Shown one piece after another: positions 1-11,654 of a stretch of 64,000 nucleotides of DNA. The notes below the pieces were generated by a model that was not told where the DNA came from, ran no database searches, and worked only from the letters and a program-made list of their open reading frames with translations. The DNA is from Hygrocybe punicea. Lineage: Eukaryota > Basidiomycota > Agaricomycetes > Agaricales > Hygrophoraceae. The position numbers and the translations under genes were made by a program. The stretch spans positions 62,001-126,000 of the forward strand of contig OY744466.1 of the NCBI GenBank assembly GCA_963556145.1, read 5' to 3'. The stretch's first letter is position 1. The number at the start of each line of letters is the position of its first letter.

Positions 1-1149
1 GACAGTGGCATGAGCACGACACGTCACCGCGTCACAATCGGCCTCATTCATTCACACCCTGGCCCTCTCGTTAACGTTCCGACAACAACAACAACAACAA
101 CAACAACAATGACAATGAGAAAGCAGGATAGAAATCAGCCAGATAGGTGGTGCACCCACCCTCTGGCTGTCAGGTGCGTCATTATTATTATCTCATTAGT
201 TTTTCATGCTGATTGCTTGTTACTTTATTATTTTAGTTCAGTGGTGTTTGCCAAACGATGGCGATGACTCGGACTCAGATGTGACGATGCGACGATGACA
301 CGACACGACAACATGACGCGATGACATGACGGCAACGTCGTCGATGACGATGTGGTGTCACCATTGCAGCAGGTGCTGCGAGCCCCTAGGACCCTGAGGA
401 CCCTTAGATAGTCTTTTCCTTTCCTGTTAGTAGCTTAGTCATCCATCCAGGGTTTTCCTTAGCTTCTCCCTCCCAGCTGCAGCTCCTCCTGAGCCTTTCC
501 CCTTGAGGTCTGGAGAGTCGTTCTCCACTGTGTCGGTCGCATCACCGATAACACGACCACACCACACAATGACGCCACGACGACGATGTCCACACGACAA
601 CAATGTGGTGTCACCGCATCACCATCCAGGGACCACCAGAGGCCATCACCAAACACCCGCGCCACGTCAATTGACGTGTGCCAGGTATTGGTGACCACTT
701 TCTGGGTGTTCCGCAGGCTATGGCATAGAGAACCCACCGCAACCTGTCCTCAAACGGGTGCAGGTGTGGGTTTTACCTGCCTCGGGTACGGGTTCGGTGG
801 GTGCGGGTACGGTGTTAGCCAAGCCAACCCGTCCGAGACCCGTGGTCAACCTTATGCCTTCTCCTCCTGGCTATTTGCTGCCCATTCACCAACCCCATCT
901 CCTATCCACATCCTCTTCCCATCTCCCCCTGCTCACCTGCAATTTCCCCTGCAATTTCCCCCTCTCCTGTCCTGTCCTCCACCTCCACCTCCCTGCCTCT
1001 CCCCTGATAAAGTAGAATACCATGTATTTAGGTAAAAGAATTATTTAATTTGCTATATCTATTTTAAGTAGTTACTCAATGTAAATTATTTAAAATTATG
1101 TAACATATGGATTGTGAATCATTAAACAGGCAGTCCCACCAGCCTGTAG
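1..1149. other. No gene recognised; low-complexity DNA
   Basis: No open frame here resembles a protein I know. The stretch contains an (ACA)n microsatellite at 82-109, a GACGA/CGATG-rich tract at about 270-350, and C/T-rich DNA at 880-1010. The open frames are short, biased by the repeats and run on both strands, so I treat them as spurious. Confidence 0.6.
82..109. repeat. (ACA)n microsatellite
   Basis: Nine uninterrupted ACA units are visible directly in the sequence. Confidence 0.9.
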
Positions 1150-1345
1150 ATCGATATCTCACAAACTTACTGTGGGACATCCCAAAAGCTGACAGGTATG
1201 TCCCACCAAGACTGTGGGATGTCCCATAAGCTGACAGAGATGTCCCAGACAAGCTTGTTGGAGATTCCACAAGCCAGCAGGCATGTCTCAGACATGACTG
1301 TGGGATGTCCCACAAGCTGGCAGGGATGTCCCAACCAAGCTTCTG
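1150..1345. repeat. About 50-bp tandem repeat, four imperfect copies
   Basis: The phrase GTGGGATGTCCCA(C/T)AAGCTG followed by GATGTCCCA recurs about four times. Each unit holds the near-palindrome TGGGA(C/T)(G/A)TCCCA. Similar TGGGACAT/ATGTCCCA words recur at 2030-2130, so the same motif is scattered further downstream. Minus-strand open frames through it simply translate the repeat. Confidence 0.75.
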
Positions 1346-3895
1346 TGAGATGTCTTCTTACTTTAAGCCTAAGTCCACTTTCCTCAAGAAGCACTGCAAT
1401 CTTAACATAGATATATAAATAAAAAATTAGATCTCTCCTCTGCATCTGCATCCCAGTCAGCCATTATATGCACAGCCAATAATGTAATAACCACTGATAT
1501 CCTAATCAAATCCTCTTTATAATACACTTGTCTAATTTTCAGTTCAGCCTCTCCTCTGCATATGTAGCCCTTCTTCTCTTTGTCTATTATACATGCTCTG
1601 CTCACTCACTCCCCTATAAGCTTCAGCTTGCCATATGAATAAGAGATTGGTTTACTAGAAGCACACACCCCTCTTTCCCATCTCATTACCCAACATCTCT
1701 AGCACTTTTTCCCCCCCACTCCTTCCATCTTTATATATGAAAACAACTACTTTATCTTCACTCCTTATAACTGACCCCAAAGGACAATCAGCTCCCTGAC
1801 ACTTGATAGATATCTTCATTATTCTTAGCTATAAGGTGTATTTGATCAACTGTTGTCCTACTTGGATTGCTATGATTTCTTATATTACAATCTTATACTA
1901 TGTTATGTGCCCATGGTACCTATAGTAGCCATGACAAGACCTTGAAATTAACAACTAGACACCATCATCACTCTGAGTTTTCCATTCAAGGATGAGACAT
2001 CTCAAATGCCCCCAGACACCTCCTCTGCCAGGGATGTCCCATGGGACATGGGACAAGACACACCACTCAATGTCATCCTTGGGGATATCCCACATATTGT
2101 CCCAGGGACAATGGAACATCCCAAACTATTGTTTCAGGGACAATGGTTTTATCCCAGGGTGGACCAGTGCTTTTACCAACATGTAGATGGTTCAGTACTA
2201 GGGTAGAGATGTAACTAGTTGTTCAGCATCAGTGGTAGCCTGAAGTGTGGAATTCCAAACATTGTTAGTTGGTTAGATACTGGCCTCATGCAGATCAGGA
2301 ACTACCTCTATGAAATGGTCACCTTGGTAAATTTGATCCTACAGTGGCTCCCCAGTATTACACTACATCATACCTATGGCACCTTTCACTGGCATGCCAT
2401 GGCCAACTTCACCACTCACGGTTGAATTTGAACCACTGCATCATTGTTGGATTTGCAAGGAAAATCTCATTGGTCACATCCAGGACAGATTTCTTAATGT
2501 GCTCATGGAACATTGTCAGGAAATAGATGGCATGATACATTGACTATGGAAGGTACAGAGGATGCAAAACAGCTGCATTTTCATCAACTATCCAAAGTAC
2601 CCTGAGCACAATGACTTGCTAGATATTTCAGGCAAACTATTATGGAAAGATGCTGTGGACAAATTGATGCAGGTTCAAAGGAGAAATTAGCCTGAGTGTC
2701 CATGGCTCACAGAATAGACAGGATGATTGGCCTCCCAATCTGAAATCTCTATGCACGACCTCCATACCACTAATGAATCCTTTATGGGTGTTTGGTTTAA
2801 TGGCTTGGAATTGGTTGAAAAAATGTCACTTTAGCTGCTTGTGACTGGCTGAGTGCCAGGCTTCATTGTTTATGAACTAGGGTTAGGACCCGTCCAGGGA
2901 GGCGATAATCCCGTCCTGGATGGGATCTAAAGTCCTAGAAAGAAAAGACTGTAGGGATGTTTTTGGACATGTTATGTGGAATATATCATGATTCATGGAG
3001 GGGGCTGAGACCTCGCTACGCTCAGCCCCGCCTCCTCGACTATTAGGTGTCAATAATTAATGGTAATAGGTAGTAAAGGAACAATTGTGAATTTTATTTG
3101 GTGTTGGGTGAACATATAATAATCAAGATAGGTACAGAGAATATTTTTGGGTTTTGTATGTGGAATATGTCCTTGAGGATTGTTAGGCAAAATATAATCT
3201 ACAGTAAATTCTGTGTAATGTGAATTCTGCCAAAAATTATATTGATGTGCAATATGTTATGTTGAGACCTGAGATCTTGGCCCCAGTGTATGTTGCATAC
3301 ATTGTAACTGTTGCTGAGACCAACTACATTTTGTGTGATGTAGTCACAGCCTGATCTTAGTCTCACTACTCACAACTGTATGTCTTCTTTGTAAATCTCT
3401 GTCATTGTGTTTACACTGTTGCTTTGTTAGCTCACCGTTTCCAGGTAATATAATTTTCTTGCGCTCCCCTTGCATTCTAACTCACCCCTGTTTTTCTGAT
3501 CTTTCTGTGAATGCTAATATCTTGCTGTCTTACCTAACAAATACACTTTCTTCCTCAGGTTATGCCACTGGTCCCAGGACATGGTCGCATTATCCTACCA
3601 CTCATTGTGCAAGCTCACCAAGACAGTTTTAGCAATTAATTCCACTGGTAGGTGTATATCTCAGTAGTAAATGCTGAAGAAGAAAAGATTTTTTGAATTC
3701 CTATAATTTCATATATGTCTGGAATGTATTATGTTTACTGCTGAGACCTCACCATGCTTGATGTTACAGGTAAATATCACATAGACTCCCACCGGTACAG
3801 TGGAGAATAGTCTGGTTGCCTCCTGAAGACAGGATTCACAGTAGTGAAGTCTTGACACTGCATTGGTTCAGCCATCGTTAAGTAGTTATTAATTA
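1346..3895. other. No gene recognised; one perfect short hairpin
   Basis: No convincing coding frame. A 9-bp perfect stem with an 11-nt loop lies at 3001-3029 (GGGGCTGAG / CTCAGCCCC). A weaker inverted repeat lies at 2888-2925 (CCCGTCCAGG / CCTGGATGGG). The translated frame around 2410-2520 has a few Cys/His residues but is too short and broken to name. Confidence 0.5.
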
Positions 3896-3940
3896 TTTAA
3901 TTATTTAATAAGTTAAATTAAATTAAATTAAATTAAATGT
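3896..3940. repeat. AT-rich microsatellite (TTAAT / AAATT units)
   Basis: Successive TTAATTATT and AAATTAAATT units read directly from the sequence. Confidence 0.85.
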
Positions 3941-4014
3941 CAATATCATACAAAATGAGCTACTACAGAGGGTACAGGCACAGTGTGGTGAGAGACATGA
4001 CACAGGAGAGTGAT

Positions 4015-4350
4015 GGGGGGTAGATGGGTGCTAAAGGAAGAGGCTGGAGGGGGGGAAAGGAGGGAGGTGGAGGAGATAGCCAGAACAGGCCAGGAAGGGA
4101 AGGGAAGCAGGGGTGGGGGTGGGGAATGGGTGAATGGGTGGAGGGAGTGCAGGACAGTGATAGGAAAGTGAATGGGGGCTAAAGGAAGGGGCTAGAGAGG
4201 GGAAAAAGGCAGGGAGGTGGAGGGAGGGGCCAGAACAGGCCAGGGAGGGGAGGGAAGCAGAGGGGGGGTGGGGGATGGGTGGAGGGAGTGCAGGGGGGTT
4301 GAGGGGAGGTAGGGGTGAGCTGGATGGGGTGATGGGAGGGCAGAGAGTGG
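4015..4350. repeat. Purine-rich (plus strand) duplicated block
   Basis: Almost pure G/A on the plus strand, with many runs of three or more G. Two roughly 150-bp halves share the order GGCTAAAGGAAG, GGGGCTAGAG or GAGGCTGGAG, CCAGAACAGGCCAGG, GGGAAGCAG and GGTGGAGGGAGTGCAGG, so it is a tandem duplication. The 115-aa minus-strand frame through it is Pro/Ser/Leu low complexity and unlikely to be a gene. Confidence 0.75.
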
Positions 4351-6298
4351 GGGGTGAAGCCTGGGTGATCACTCCCATATCAGTCCCCCTCCAATACAGT
4401 CAATTAAACTGAAAACTCACCTGAAACAGCAGGGGGTGGGTGCACCACAACCCCTGCTGCCCTCAGAACTCCCCCATGGTGCTAAAAAGCAGCCAGAATG
4501 CACCTCTCTTGCTGGGGGCACTGGTGGCACTGTTGCTGTCCATTGGTCAACTTGGGGGGGCCAAAAAGTTGCCTGGAGGGGGGTAGGAGACAGTAGAGAG
4601 GGATGGGAAAGTTGTGGGGCAGCAGGAGCAGCAGGAAGCCGGCAGGAGAGTCGGGAATGGAGAGGATAGGATGTTGATGAGCAGAAGGATTTGAGTTTGG
4701 CTGAGTGTGAACGCTCTGGCTGTGGATTTCGAACTGAGTCCGAATTTCAGCCACAACTCTGGACCACCTTCACTTTCCTGACATTCTGCAGGCTCACACA
4801 CACCACACGGGGACTCCTTTTGGTGGGACAAAATGTTGCATATATAGTGTAGAATATGCATGTAATTTACCGAAAATTCGCGTGCCCTATTCCAGCCACG
4901 GCATTACAAACAGTGCCCAATCTGCCATAAATCCCCCACCTGCCAGCTCGAATCCAACCGGACCCCCCCAAAAAATTTACAGGTCCCCCCACAACCCCTG
5001 CCATCCCCCACACCCAACTCTGCGGCCATCCGACCAATGTGTCACCATCCCAACCCCCCCCACTCTGCCTGGGAACAAAACTTGAACTCAGCTTATTGGT
5101 CAGCATTCGCCTAATTCGTCAGGTCACGCGTCCAAGCTCTGATTAACTACAGATATGTCCCTGATGTGGACTTCTTACATTCAGAATCATCGAAGGGTGA
5201 AGATCACTGATGTGCCTCTGCTCTTCCCTATTTCATTGCAACATCAGAACTTGAACAGTATGTGATGCCTGGTAAAATTATATGATGTCTGTGCCTGGAG
5301 AGCAGGCCTGACTTGCACAGTGCAATTCTATGATTTGGATGAAGACCACAGTATTCAGTCAACCAAACACTCTGGGAATTTGTCTTTGTCATGCAGTCAA
5401 GAATAGGACCTATAGGGGGGGTTACACTCTGATGAGAAAAAGTGGGGTTTCCACCAGGTATATGGTGCAGTCATGACACTGTGCCTTCCATTTTAACCAA
5501 GTAATAACTGAATGCTAACTGAAATGTCTTTCCAGATATACAGCATCAACCACTATGGCAACAATTCCTGTTTCAGTGAACACTGGTATTTTGCTGCAGT
5601 TATCTAAGTCAACCCAAAGTAAGCCCAAGGCACTATGCCTCAATTGGATTCACCTTTCACCTGAAAGGGAACCTTGTGTTTGTCCTCCCACAATTCAAGC
5701 TGTGCCAACTGAAAAGTAGTCCCACTGGATTGAGGATACAAATGAAACTGCTGTATCTGCATTGGGTCTCAAAAGTGAGTGCTTTTGAATTAGCATGTGT
5801 TTTATATCCACTAATCCTATGCCACAATGGATATCAAGTCAGTGCCCTTGCTAAAAGATGTCGAAGTAGCCTACTATGATGGCAAAAACCTTCAGAATCA
5901 GTATGTCATGGACATACCAGGACCTGTTCATGGAAGATGTACTAGGAGTTTTTGTGATATGGTCAAAGTGTTTTTCCCTGAATGCAACAAGGTATTCAGG
6001 CTCAACACCATGGCCATGGATGTCAGAAAATGGTTTATTTGGTTTACAAGATGATGAGTGAATGACAAGTTTGTTTGGTTTGGAAGATGGAACAGTAGAT
6101 GAGAGGAGAAGCAGAGGATCATTTATGACCCATGAGTAGGGACATGAACAAAATCAAACCCACAAAGCAACAAATGACTAGTGATTGGCACAGGTAACCT
6201 GTGGGTATTGGCACTGTACCCATACCCATACCTGCAGCTACCTGTACCTGTGATCCCACGGGTATACCTGTCATTTTGAGCCCTGGATCATCAAAAAC
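4351..6298. other. No gene recognised
   Basis: Only short frames are open. C-rich tracts lie around 4960-5070. The frame at 5827-6054 is 75 codons with no recognisable motif. No splice pattern could be built that joins the short frames. Confidence 0.5.
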
Positions 6299-6374
6299 GG
6301 TCCAGTATTGGGTGAGTTATGATAAAAACAATCAGTCCTCATTGTTTTGATCATAACTCAACCAATACTGGACC
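6299..6374. mobile_element. Fold-back (hairpin) element, degenerate relative of 8256-8536
   Basis: Arms 6299-6332 and 6341-6374 are inverted copies separated by an 8-nt loop. The sequence just upstream (GGTATACCTG, ATTTTGAGCCCTGGATCATC) matches the arms of the larger hairpin at 8256-8536 (GGATACCTG, ATTTTAAGCCCCGGATCATC), so the two belong to one family. Confidence 0.7.
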
Positions 6375-6930
6375 CTAAGTGAAGATGAAAATGGATGAGG
6401 TTCAAAAGAGCAATAACTATGGTAATGTTATTCCTGGTTAGTTCTCTTAGGTTCTAACCTAATGTGATATAATTCATTATCTAGGGAGTTTTACTAGTGC
6501 ATCTAAGATAAAAATGCAGAAAGAAATTCATAAGCATGGGGCAAAAGAACAGAAGGAGGAAGAGGAAGAAGAAGAGAAGGAGAAGAAGAAGAAGAAGAAG
6601 CAGGAGCAGGAGAAGTGGGAGCAGGAGCAGGAGCAGGAGGGGGGAGATGAACACGAGGTATGATAAATTTGACTAAGGGAGAGCTGTTAGTAACAGCCAA
6701 ATATACAGAGAAACAAACTTGGGTTATGACAAGAGAATTGCTAATGCTAATAATAGAGGGACAAGTTGGAGTTATTTGGCCCACCAGGAGAAGGAGGCGG
6801 AGGAGTAGAAGGGGAAGTTTGCACAACAAACCTATTAAGAAGATATGCTGGAAGAAAAGAAATGTATAAGAGTCACTGAATACAGAAAGATAAGATTGAT
6901 TGTAGGACAAGGTGATGTTGCCTAAGTGAC
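6375..6930. other. No gene recognised; GA-rich tract
   Basis: A polypurine GAA/GGA/GCAGGA tract lies at about 6545-6655. The 135-aa minus-strand frame over it is low-complexity Pro/Ser and not a credible gene. Confidence 0.55.
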
Positions 6931-7096
6931 TTAAGATCCTTCTAGTTTTCAGGAGAAGTTTTAATTTGCTGAATGAAAAAAAAGGTAGGGCAAAACATTT
7001 GAAGGCATGCCTTGGCGGCAGCCTTCAAATGTTTTGCCCTACCTTTTTTTTCATTCAGCAAATTAAAACTTTTCCTGAAAACTAGAAAGATCTTAA
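6931..7096. mobile_element. Fold-back MITE-like element, 76-bp arms
   Basis: The left arm (6931-7006) and right arm (7021-7096) are almost perfect inverted copies with a 14-nt loop. The outer ends are TTAAGATC and GATCTTAA. There is no coding capacity. Such structures are typical of non-autonomous fold-back elements; the family cannot be named by eye. Confidence 0.85.
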
Positions 7097-7914
7097 CCCT
7101 AAGCTGTGTTCTGGGCATTGTCATGGGGATTGGGTTGCAAGAAGAGGTTAGGGTTTAAATATAGGGTTAGGGTTCAACCTCCATGCCTCAAGAGTGGCTT
7201 GACAGAATTTCAAAATTTCAATACCACAACTGTTATGAATTATTTCATGAATGACAATGAATGTCTCAGAATTTTTGGCAGTAGTGTTTTGATATAAATA
7301 TCAGTAAATAGAGCGATAATGTATAGACGAAGGATGCACCCATGAGCACAATTACACAGACTATCATGAATGATCACATTTTTCAGATACTCTTTGTTCT
7401 TCATCCCACCACTCGCATTACAAGTACAGCTGCTGCAATGAATGATCTTGCATTTGTCAATGTTACACTTTCACTGTCTTGCACCATGATGGTTATATTC
7501 ACAATATCAAGTGCACAAGATGTGATATGCTGTTTGCATGCAAGAATGGGTTTGTATAATTTAAAGATGTATGGAATATTAGTGCTAAATAATACCCTCC
7601 AATTCCAGGTTTATGTTGCTATGTGAATGCACCACTGGTGGTGTGACGAACCCAACAGTGCAATATGCCGATTCAATGTTAAATACATGTTTGGCCAGAG
7701 TTCGCCCATGCCATGCTCAACTTACTGGAGTCAAATATAACATGGAAAAAATTCAAACCCACCAAGTGTGTATTTGGTGGTGTTGACATGTGAGTATCCA
7801 ATATGTGAGCATGTCAAATGTTTTGTCAGGTATCTTTTTTTTGTTTGAGTGAATTCAAATTTCTTCTATAGTGTTAATCAATATAGTGTTCCCGGGCATT
7901 GAATGAACCATCCA
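7097..7914. other. No gene recognised
   Basis: Contains a short GGGTTAGGGTT stretch near 7165-7175, a single telomere-like word only. The 94-aa frame at 7342-7626 has no recognisable motif. Confidence 0.5.
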
Positions 7915-8255
7915 GCATTGTGTGTAGTAAGGAAACGAGGAAGTATAAATTGATCATGAGTGGCACATTGAGCATGCTCAACTTCTTCCATGTTCATTGT
8001 AGCCGGTACATTGGACATGCTCAATATATCTCAAGTACCTCCAGTTGAGCATAGTGAGAGTGCAAAGCACCTATGAGATACATACATGACATTGGTGATG
8101 AAGAATATATGCATGGAGTGAGCATGCTCAGTGTGTGCACTTGGTGCATGATTGCATGATGAGACAACATATGCATAGATCAAGCATGCTCGTGAAAAGT
8201 TGGGATGCTCAATCCATACCTATACAGTCTATCATCTCTTCCTATGATCAGAGAC

Positions 8256-8536
8256 CAAGTCCGCGGATCGAGCAAGCTCGATCCGCGCAACCCTCTAAGC
8301 ACACCCATTGGATACCTGCAGGTTTACTCATCATTTTAAGCCCCGGATCATCCAAAACGGTCAAGTATTGAGCTAGATATGCTCAAAACATGAAATGGAA
8401 TTGTTTTGAGCATATCTAGCTCAATACTTGACCGTTTTGGATGATCCGGGGCTTAAAATGATGAGTAAACCTGTAGGTATCCAATGGGTGTGCTTTGAGG
8501 GTTGCCCTGATCGAGCTTGCTCGATCCGCGGACTTG
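8256..8536. mobile_element. Large fold-back element, 134-bp arms, 13-nt loop
   Basis: Arms 8256-8389 and 8403-8536 are nearly perfect inverted copies. The outermost part (CAAGTCCGCGGATCGAGC) is itself part of the palindromic repeat. The related copy at 53341-53386 has only the outer 38-bp palindrome, so the inner part reads as an insertion or an expanded palindrome. Confidence 0.85.
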
Positions 8537-8779
8537 TGTATCACCATCACTGATGTTGGACATTATGCCTAACAGTGTATCGATGCGCGGACGGAGTGAG
8601 CTCAATGCGTGGACCATGTTTGCTCAATGTGCAGAGCAAGTGTGCTCGATGCGCAGACACATTGTAGAAATTGACATTGATTGCTAGTCTGACACTAGCC
8701 TAGCCCAACTTATTTAGCAAACGGTAATGCTGGATCTGTCTTTGCATCATCGGTTGGAATGTCCGACGTGTGTGGTATA

Positions 8780-9190
8780 TGCAGAGCGAGCATACTCAAT
8801 CCTGGCATCAGGCATATCTAGTCCAAGAATCAAATATATCTAGTGCGCGGATCGAGTGTGCTCGATCCGCGCATCGAGCATATCTGGTCTGTCAATTGAG
8901 TATCTCTAGTGCGCAGATTGAGCACACTCGATCCACGCATCGAGGATATATGGTCCGCGGATTAAGTATCTCTAGTGCGCGGATTGAGTATCTCTAGTAT
9001 GCAGATTGAGTATGCTTGCTTCGCGGACCAAGTATGCTCGCTTCACGGATCAAGTATACTCGTTGCGCGGATCGAGTGTGCTCGATCCGCGCACTAGAGA
9101 TACTCGATTCGCGGACCATATATATGCTTGATGCATGGATCGAGTGTGCTCGATCCGTGTGCTCGATCCGTGGACTAAGTGTGTTCATTG
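8780..9190. repeat. Array of imperfect GATCGAGCA palindromes
   Basis: Units of the form GCGCGGATCGAG(C/T)(A/G)(T/C)(A/G)CTCGATCCGCGCA alternate with TCGAGCATATCTGGTC and ATTGAGTATCTCTAGTG, about every 50-60 bp. Open frames on both strands translate the repeat and are not genes. Confidence 0.8.
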
Positions 9191-9540
9191 TGCGGTGCAT
9201 TTGTGCTCCATCTACACTTACATAGGTGACTCTTCATGTAACCGTTTCACTACTACTTTAGCTTCATGCGATTCGATACATAAATGCCAGATCTGCTGAG
9301 TCTTGACGATCTCCTCTCACGTTATCAAGCACAACGAGCCTGCTCAGTCCGCGGCTCATACAATTCAATAGACTCACAAGCACGCCAACAAGGCATCCTC
9401 AACATACGCACCATATGCCATACCATTTCGATCCATGGCAGGCATCTGGATACACACTGGTTGGGGGTAGAAATCTACATCAATGGCTAGTCCGCCACTA
9501 GCCTACCCCAACTTATTTAGGAAACAGTATATATAATGAC

Positions 9541-10916
9541 TGAAACCCATCTCAAATTTTGCAAATCAAAGGAAGCAACAGAAAAGCAAAATTGAGCGGT
9601 CAAAAAATGTAACTCCTGGCTACAATTAAGCCTGGAAACCATCAGAACAATAGCCTCAATATTCATGGCAACAGGCTATGTTTAATTGCACTCCTCCTAT
9701 CAACAATACTCCTATGCTCACCAATTTGCATACAATGCAGCACATGTGCTAGCATCACTAAAGCGAAAAATAAGAGCTATGGCAACATGCCTCATGACCC
9801 CTAGATGTCCTAGAAACAATCAATAAGCATAGCTCTCAAAGAATTCACACACCCTCACAACCAGGGCTGTGCTAGTGGATATCAGAGAACTGCCACAGAA
9901 TACCCCTAAGAACAGCACCAAAAATGCGAAATTCTAGAGCTATAGTAACCATCCAATGCACACAGAACAGCCCAGACAAAGGGGCAGTGATAGCAACAAA
10001 GAGGCAGTGATAGCAACAATATCCAATTACAGCCTCCCCCCTTGTAATATTCCTACTCCTATCCAATAACTGGGTAACAAAGAGCATCAAAAATGCGAAA
10101 TTGTGGGGCTAGAATGCACACAGAACAGCCCAGACAAAGGGGCAATGATAGTAACCAAGAGGTAGTAATAGCAACAATATCCAATTACCACCTTCCCCCC
10201 TTAATGTTTCCACTCCTATCCAATGTCTGTGCAACAAACAGCAACCAAAATCGAAATGAAGCGGCCAGAACACAGTCTGGAAGCAATAGAACCCATATGG
10301 GCATCATTGGACTTGATATGAATCCATGCAACCAACTTTGATAGGGCCTGGTAGCTAATGAGCAGATACTGCTATTGGCCAGCCAAAGTCTTGGTCCCCC
10401 TTCCATTTCTGGAGAGAACCCTGTCTCCCCAGCCTATAAAAGAGCTCAGAAAAGCCTCGTCTAAACAGATCACCACTCACTCTGCTCTACTCCCTGTGGG
10501 AACTGAAGAAGCACCTCTGCAGAAACAAGGACCAGCCACTTGTTTTCCCCTCTTGGGGTGAGTGTTTAAAACTGTTCCTTTGAATCCCCACCCTTTCTGC
10601 AGTACCCCTTGTATTTTTTCTCTGTGTTTCAAAGCTGTAACACTTGGCCCAAGGCCTTGTCAGCTTGGTTCTATGACAGAACCCCCACTACTGATGTGAC
10701 TGTTCCAGTGAACTTATGTAGACTCTCTGTTCACTTTGGGAGAAATATCCCCCAGTCCAGCTGTCTTGAAGCTGTTTCTGAGACCTCCTGGTTCTCACCA
10801 TTTCAATCTAACCTAACGGCTGCCAGCGGAACGAGACGCTTGTGGTAACAGTTGCTTGAGAATCCGACTACAAAGTACTATAGATAGGTTGATTTGTGAG
10901 CCACGCGAGGTGAAGT
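9541..10916. other. Non-coding; direct repeat and TATA-containing region, possible solo LTR
   Basis: A roughly 170-bp direct repeat (about 9915-10085 and 10088-10250) shares AATGCGAAATT, CACACAGAACAGCCCAGACA and CAACAATATCCAATTA. A good TATA box sits at 10435-10440, followed by CT-rich DNA. This resembles the promoter part of an LTR, but I could not define TG..CA ends with a target duplication. No plus-strand gene follows, so it is either a solo LTR or an orphan promoter. Confidence 0.3.
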
Positions 10917-11401
10917 CTACCTAATACTCACATCCATTTTATTCCTCCTGACAGTTAAACACGACGGGCAGATAAAAGCCTTCTTCTCGTTCACCGTGGA
11001 ACCCAGGATGCAACCAGTTTGCTGGTTTCCTTTCGATACGCACACACCGTCTCCACAGACGGTGCAGTATTTCAGCTGTCCGTAGTCGCGGCACATGCTG
11101 CAGTACTGATGCTGGTCATAATAGATCGATGTCAGTTGACGTAACGCCTAGCCTTGGTAACCCGTACCTCGTGTGGACCGTACCGAGGTCCTTCAATTAG
11201 AAGTTGCGGCTCACTCGCAACTTCCTCTACAACTTGAGTAGTCGAGGGGCCATCATCAGCTGGGATCACTGGACCGACCGTTCCTACAGCACTTAGACCG
11301 TGGAGTTTACTCAAAGCAGTCAGCTTAACCTGGAGGGCGTTGAGCTGGGCTTTGGAGCTGCCTCCTTTGGACTTCTTCGCGTTTTGTTGAGTCCTTGCCA
11401 T
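10917..11401 (-). CDS. Histone H3-tail-mimic zinc-finger protein
   Basis: The product starts MARTQQNAKKSKGG, which matches the histone H3 N-terminus at A1, R2, T3, Q5, A7, K9, S10, G12 and G13, with R8 changed to K and K4 to Q. I chose the ATG at 11401 because the preceding in-frame codons translate a short tandem DNA repeat (about 11425-11465) that looks like 5'UTR. A 57-nt GT-AG intron is predicted at 11112-11168 region (donor GTACGG, branch CTGAC), joining 78 codons to an eight-cysteine exon: CSMC, YCTVC, GVC, TGC and CPSC, a PHD/RING-like spacing. The predicted length is about 140 aa, unless the GTGAGT at about 10931 is a further donor. It lies just downstream of the TET/JBP-like gene on the same strand. 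Seen: the tail match and the cysteines. Inferred: that it competes with or imitates H3 for chromatin readers or modifiers. Confidence 0.65.
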
Positions 11402-11654
11402 CGAAGTAATAGGTTGAGACGTCTGAGTGCGAAATCTCTGAGTACGAAATCTCTGAGTGCGAAATCTCCGATAATGGTTAGTATTAGTAAGCGCTAGGTT
11501 CGAAGGGACACAGCAGTTTTTGCAGAGTTGAGCCAAATAAACCAGCTAAATTGATGGCGAGGGTGTTATCTGTACAAGACGGCACTACACTATGTAATCG
11601 GAGTAAGACATGTATTGAGGTGGATATTAATGTTGCTTGGATGAAAACTCCCTT

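Larger units (their letters stand above)
7915..9540. mobile_element. Dispersed palindrome-rich repeat, copy 1
   Basis: This stretch is collinear with 52985-54437 in many blocks. Shared blocks include the AGTATAAATTGATCA(T/A)GAGTGGCA start, the GAGCATGCTCAA words, the array of GGATCGAGCA..TGCTCGATCC palindromes, and a right part ending in CCCAACTTATTTAGGAAACAGTATATATAATGA. The end motif (AGCCTA(G/C)CCCAACTTATTTAG) also occurs inside each copy, at about 8695 and 53690, suggesting composite or tandem insertions. There is a small stem (GGCTAG / CTAGCC) near the right end at about 9484-9502. No protein-coding frame is convincing. Class unknown. Confidence 0.65.

Noticed and set aside
7130..7180. 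Telomere-like TTAGGG words
   Set aside because: Only about two partial repeats, far too few for a telomere or a clear interstitial telomeric site.
8770..9225. Frames with repeated SISSARIE-like peptides
   Set aside because: Direct translation of the palindromic DNA repeat on both strands.
9527..9540. Left end of the large element (AGTATATATAATGAC resembles the junction CATATATAATGAC at 28692)
   Set aside because: The match is short and AT-rich and belongs to the end of another repeat that also occurs at 54430; coincidence is likely.
9537..10852. Solo LTR retrotransposon terminal repeat
   Set aside because: There is a TATA box and an internal direct repeat, but no convincing TG..CA borders, target duplication or primer-binding site. 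Kept only as a low-confidence non-coding region.
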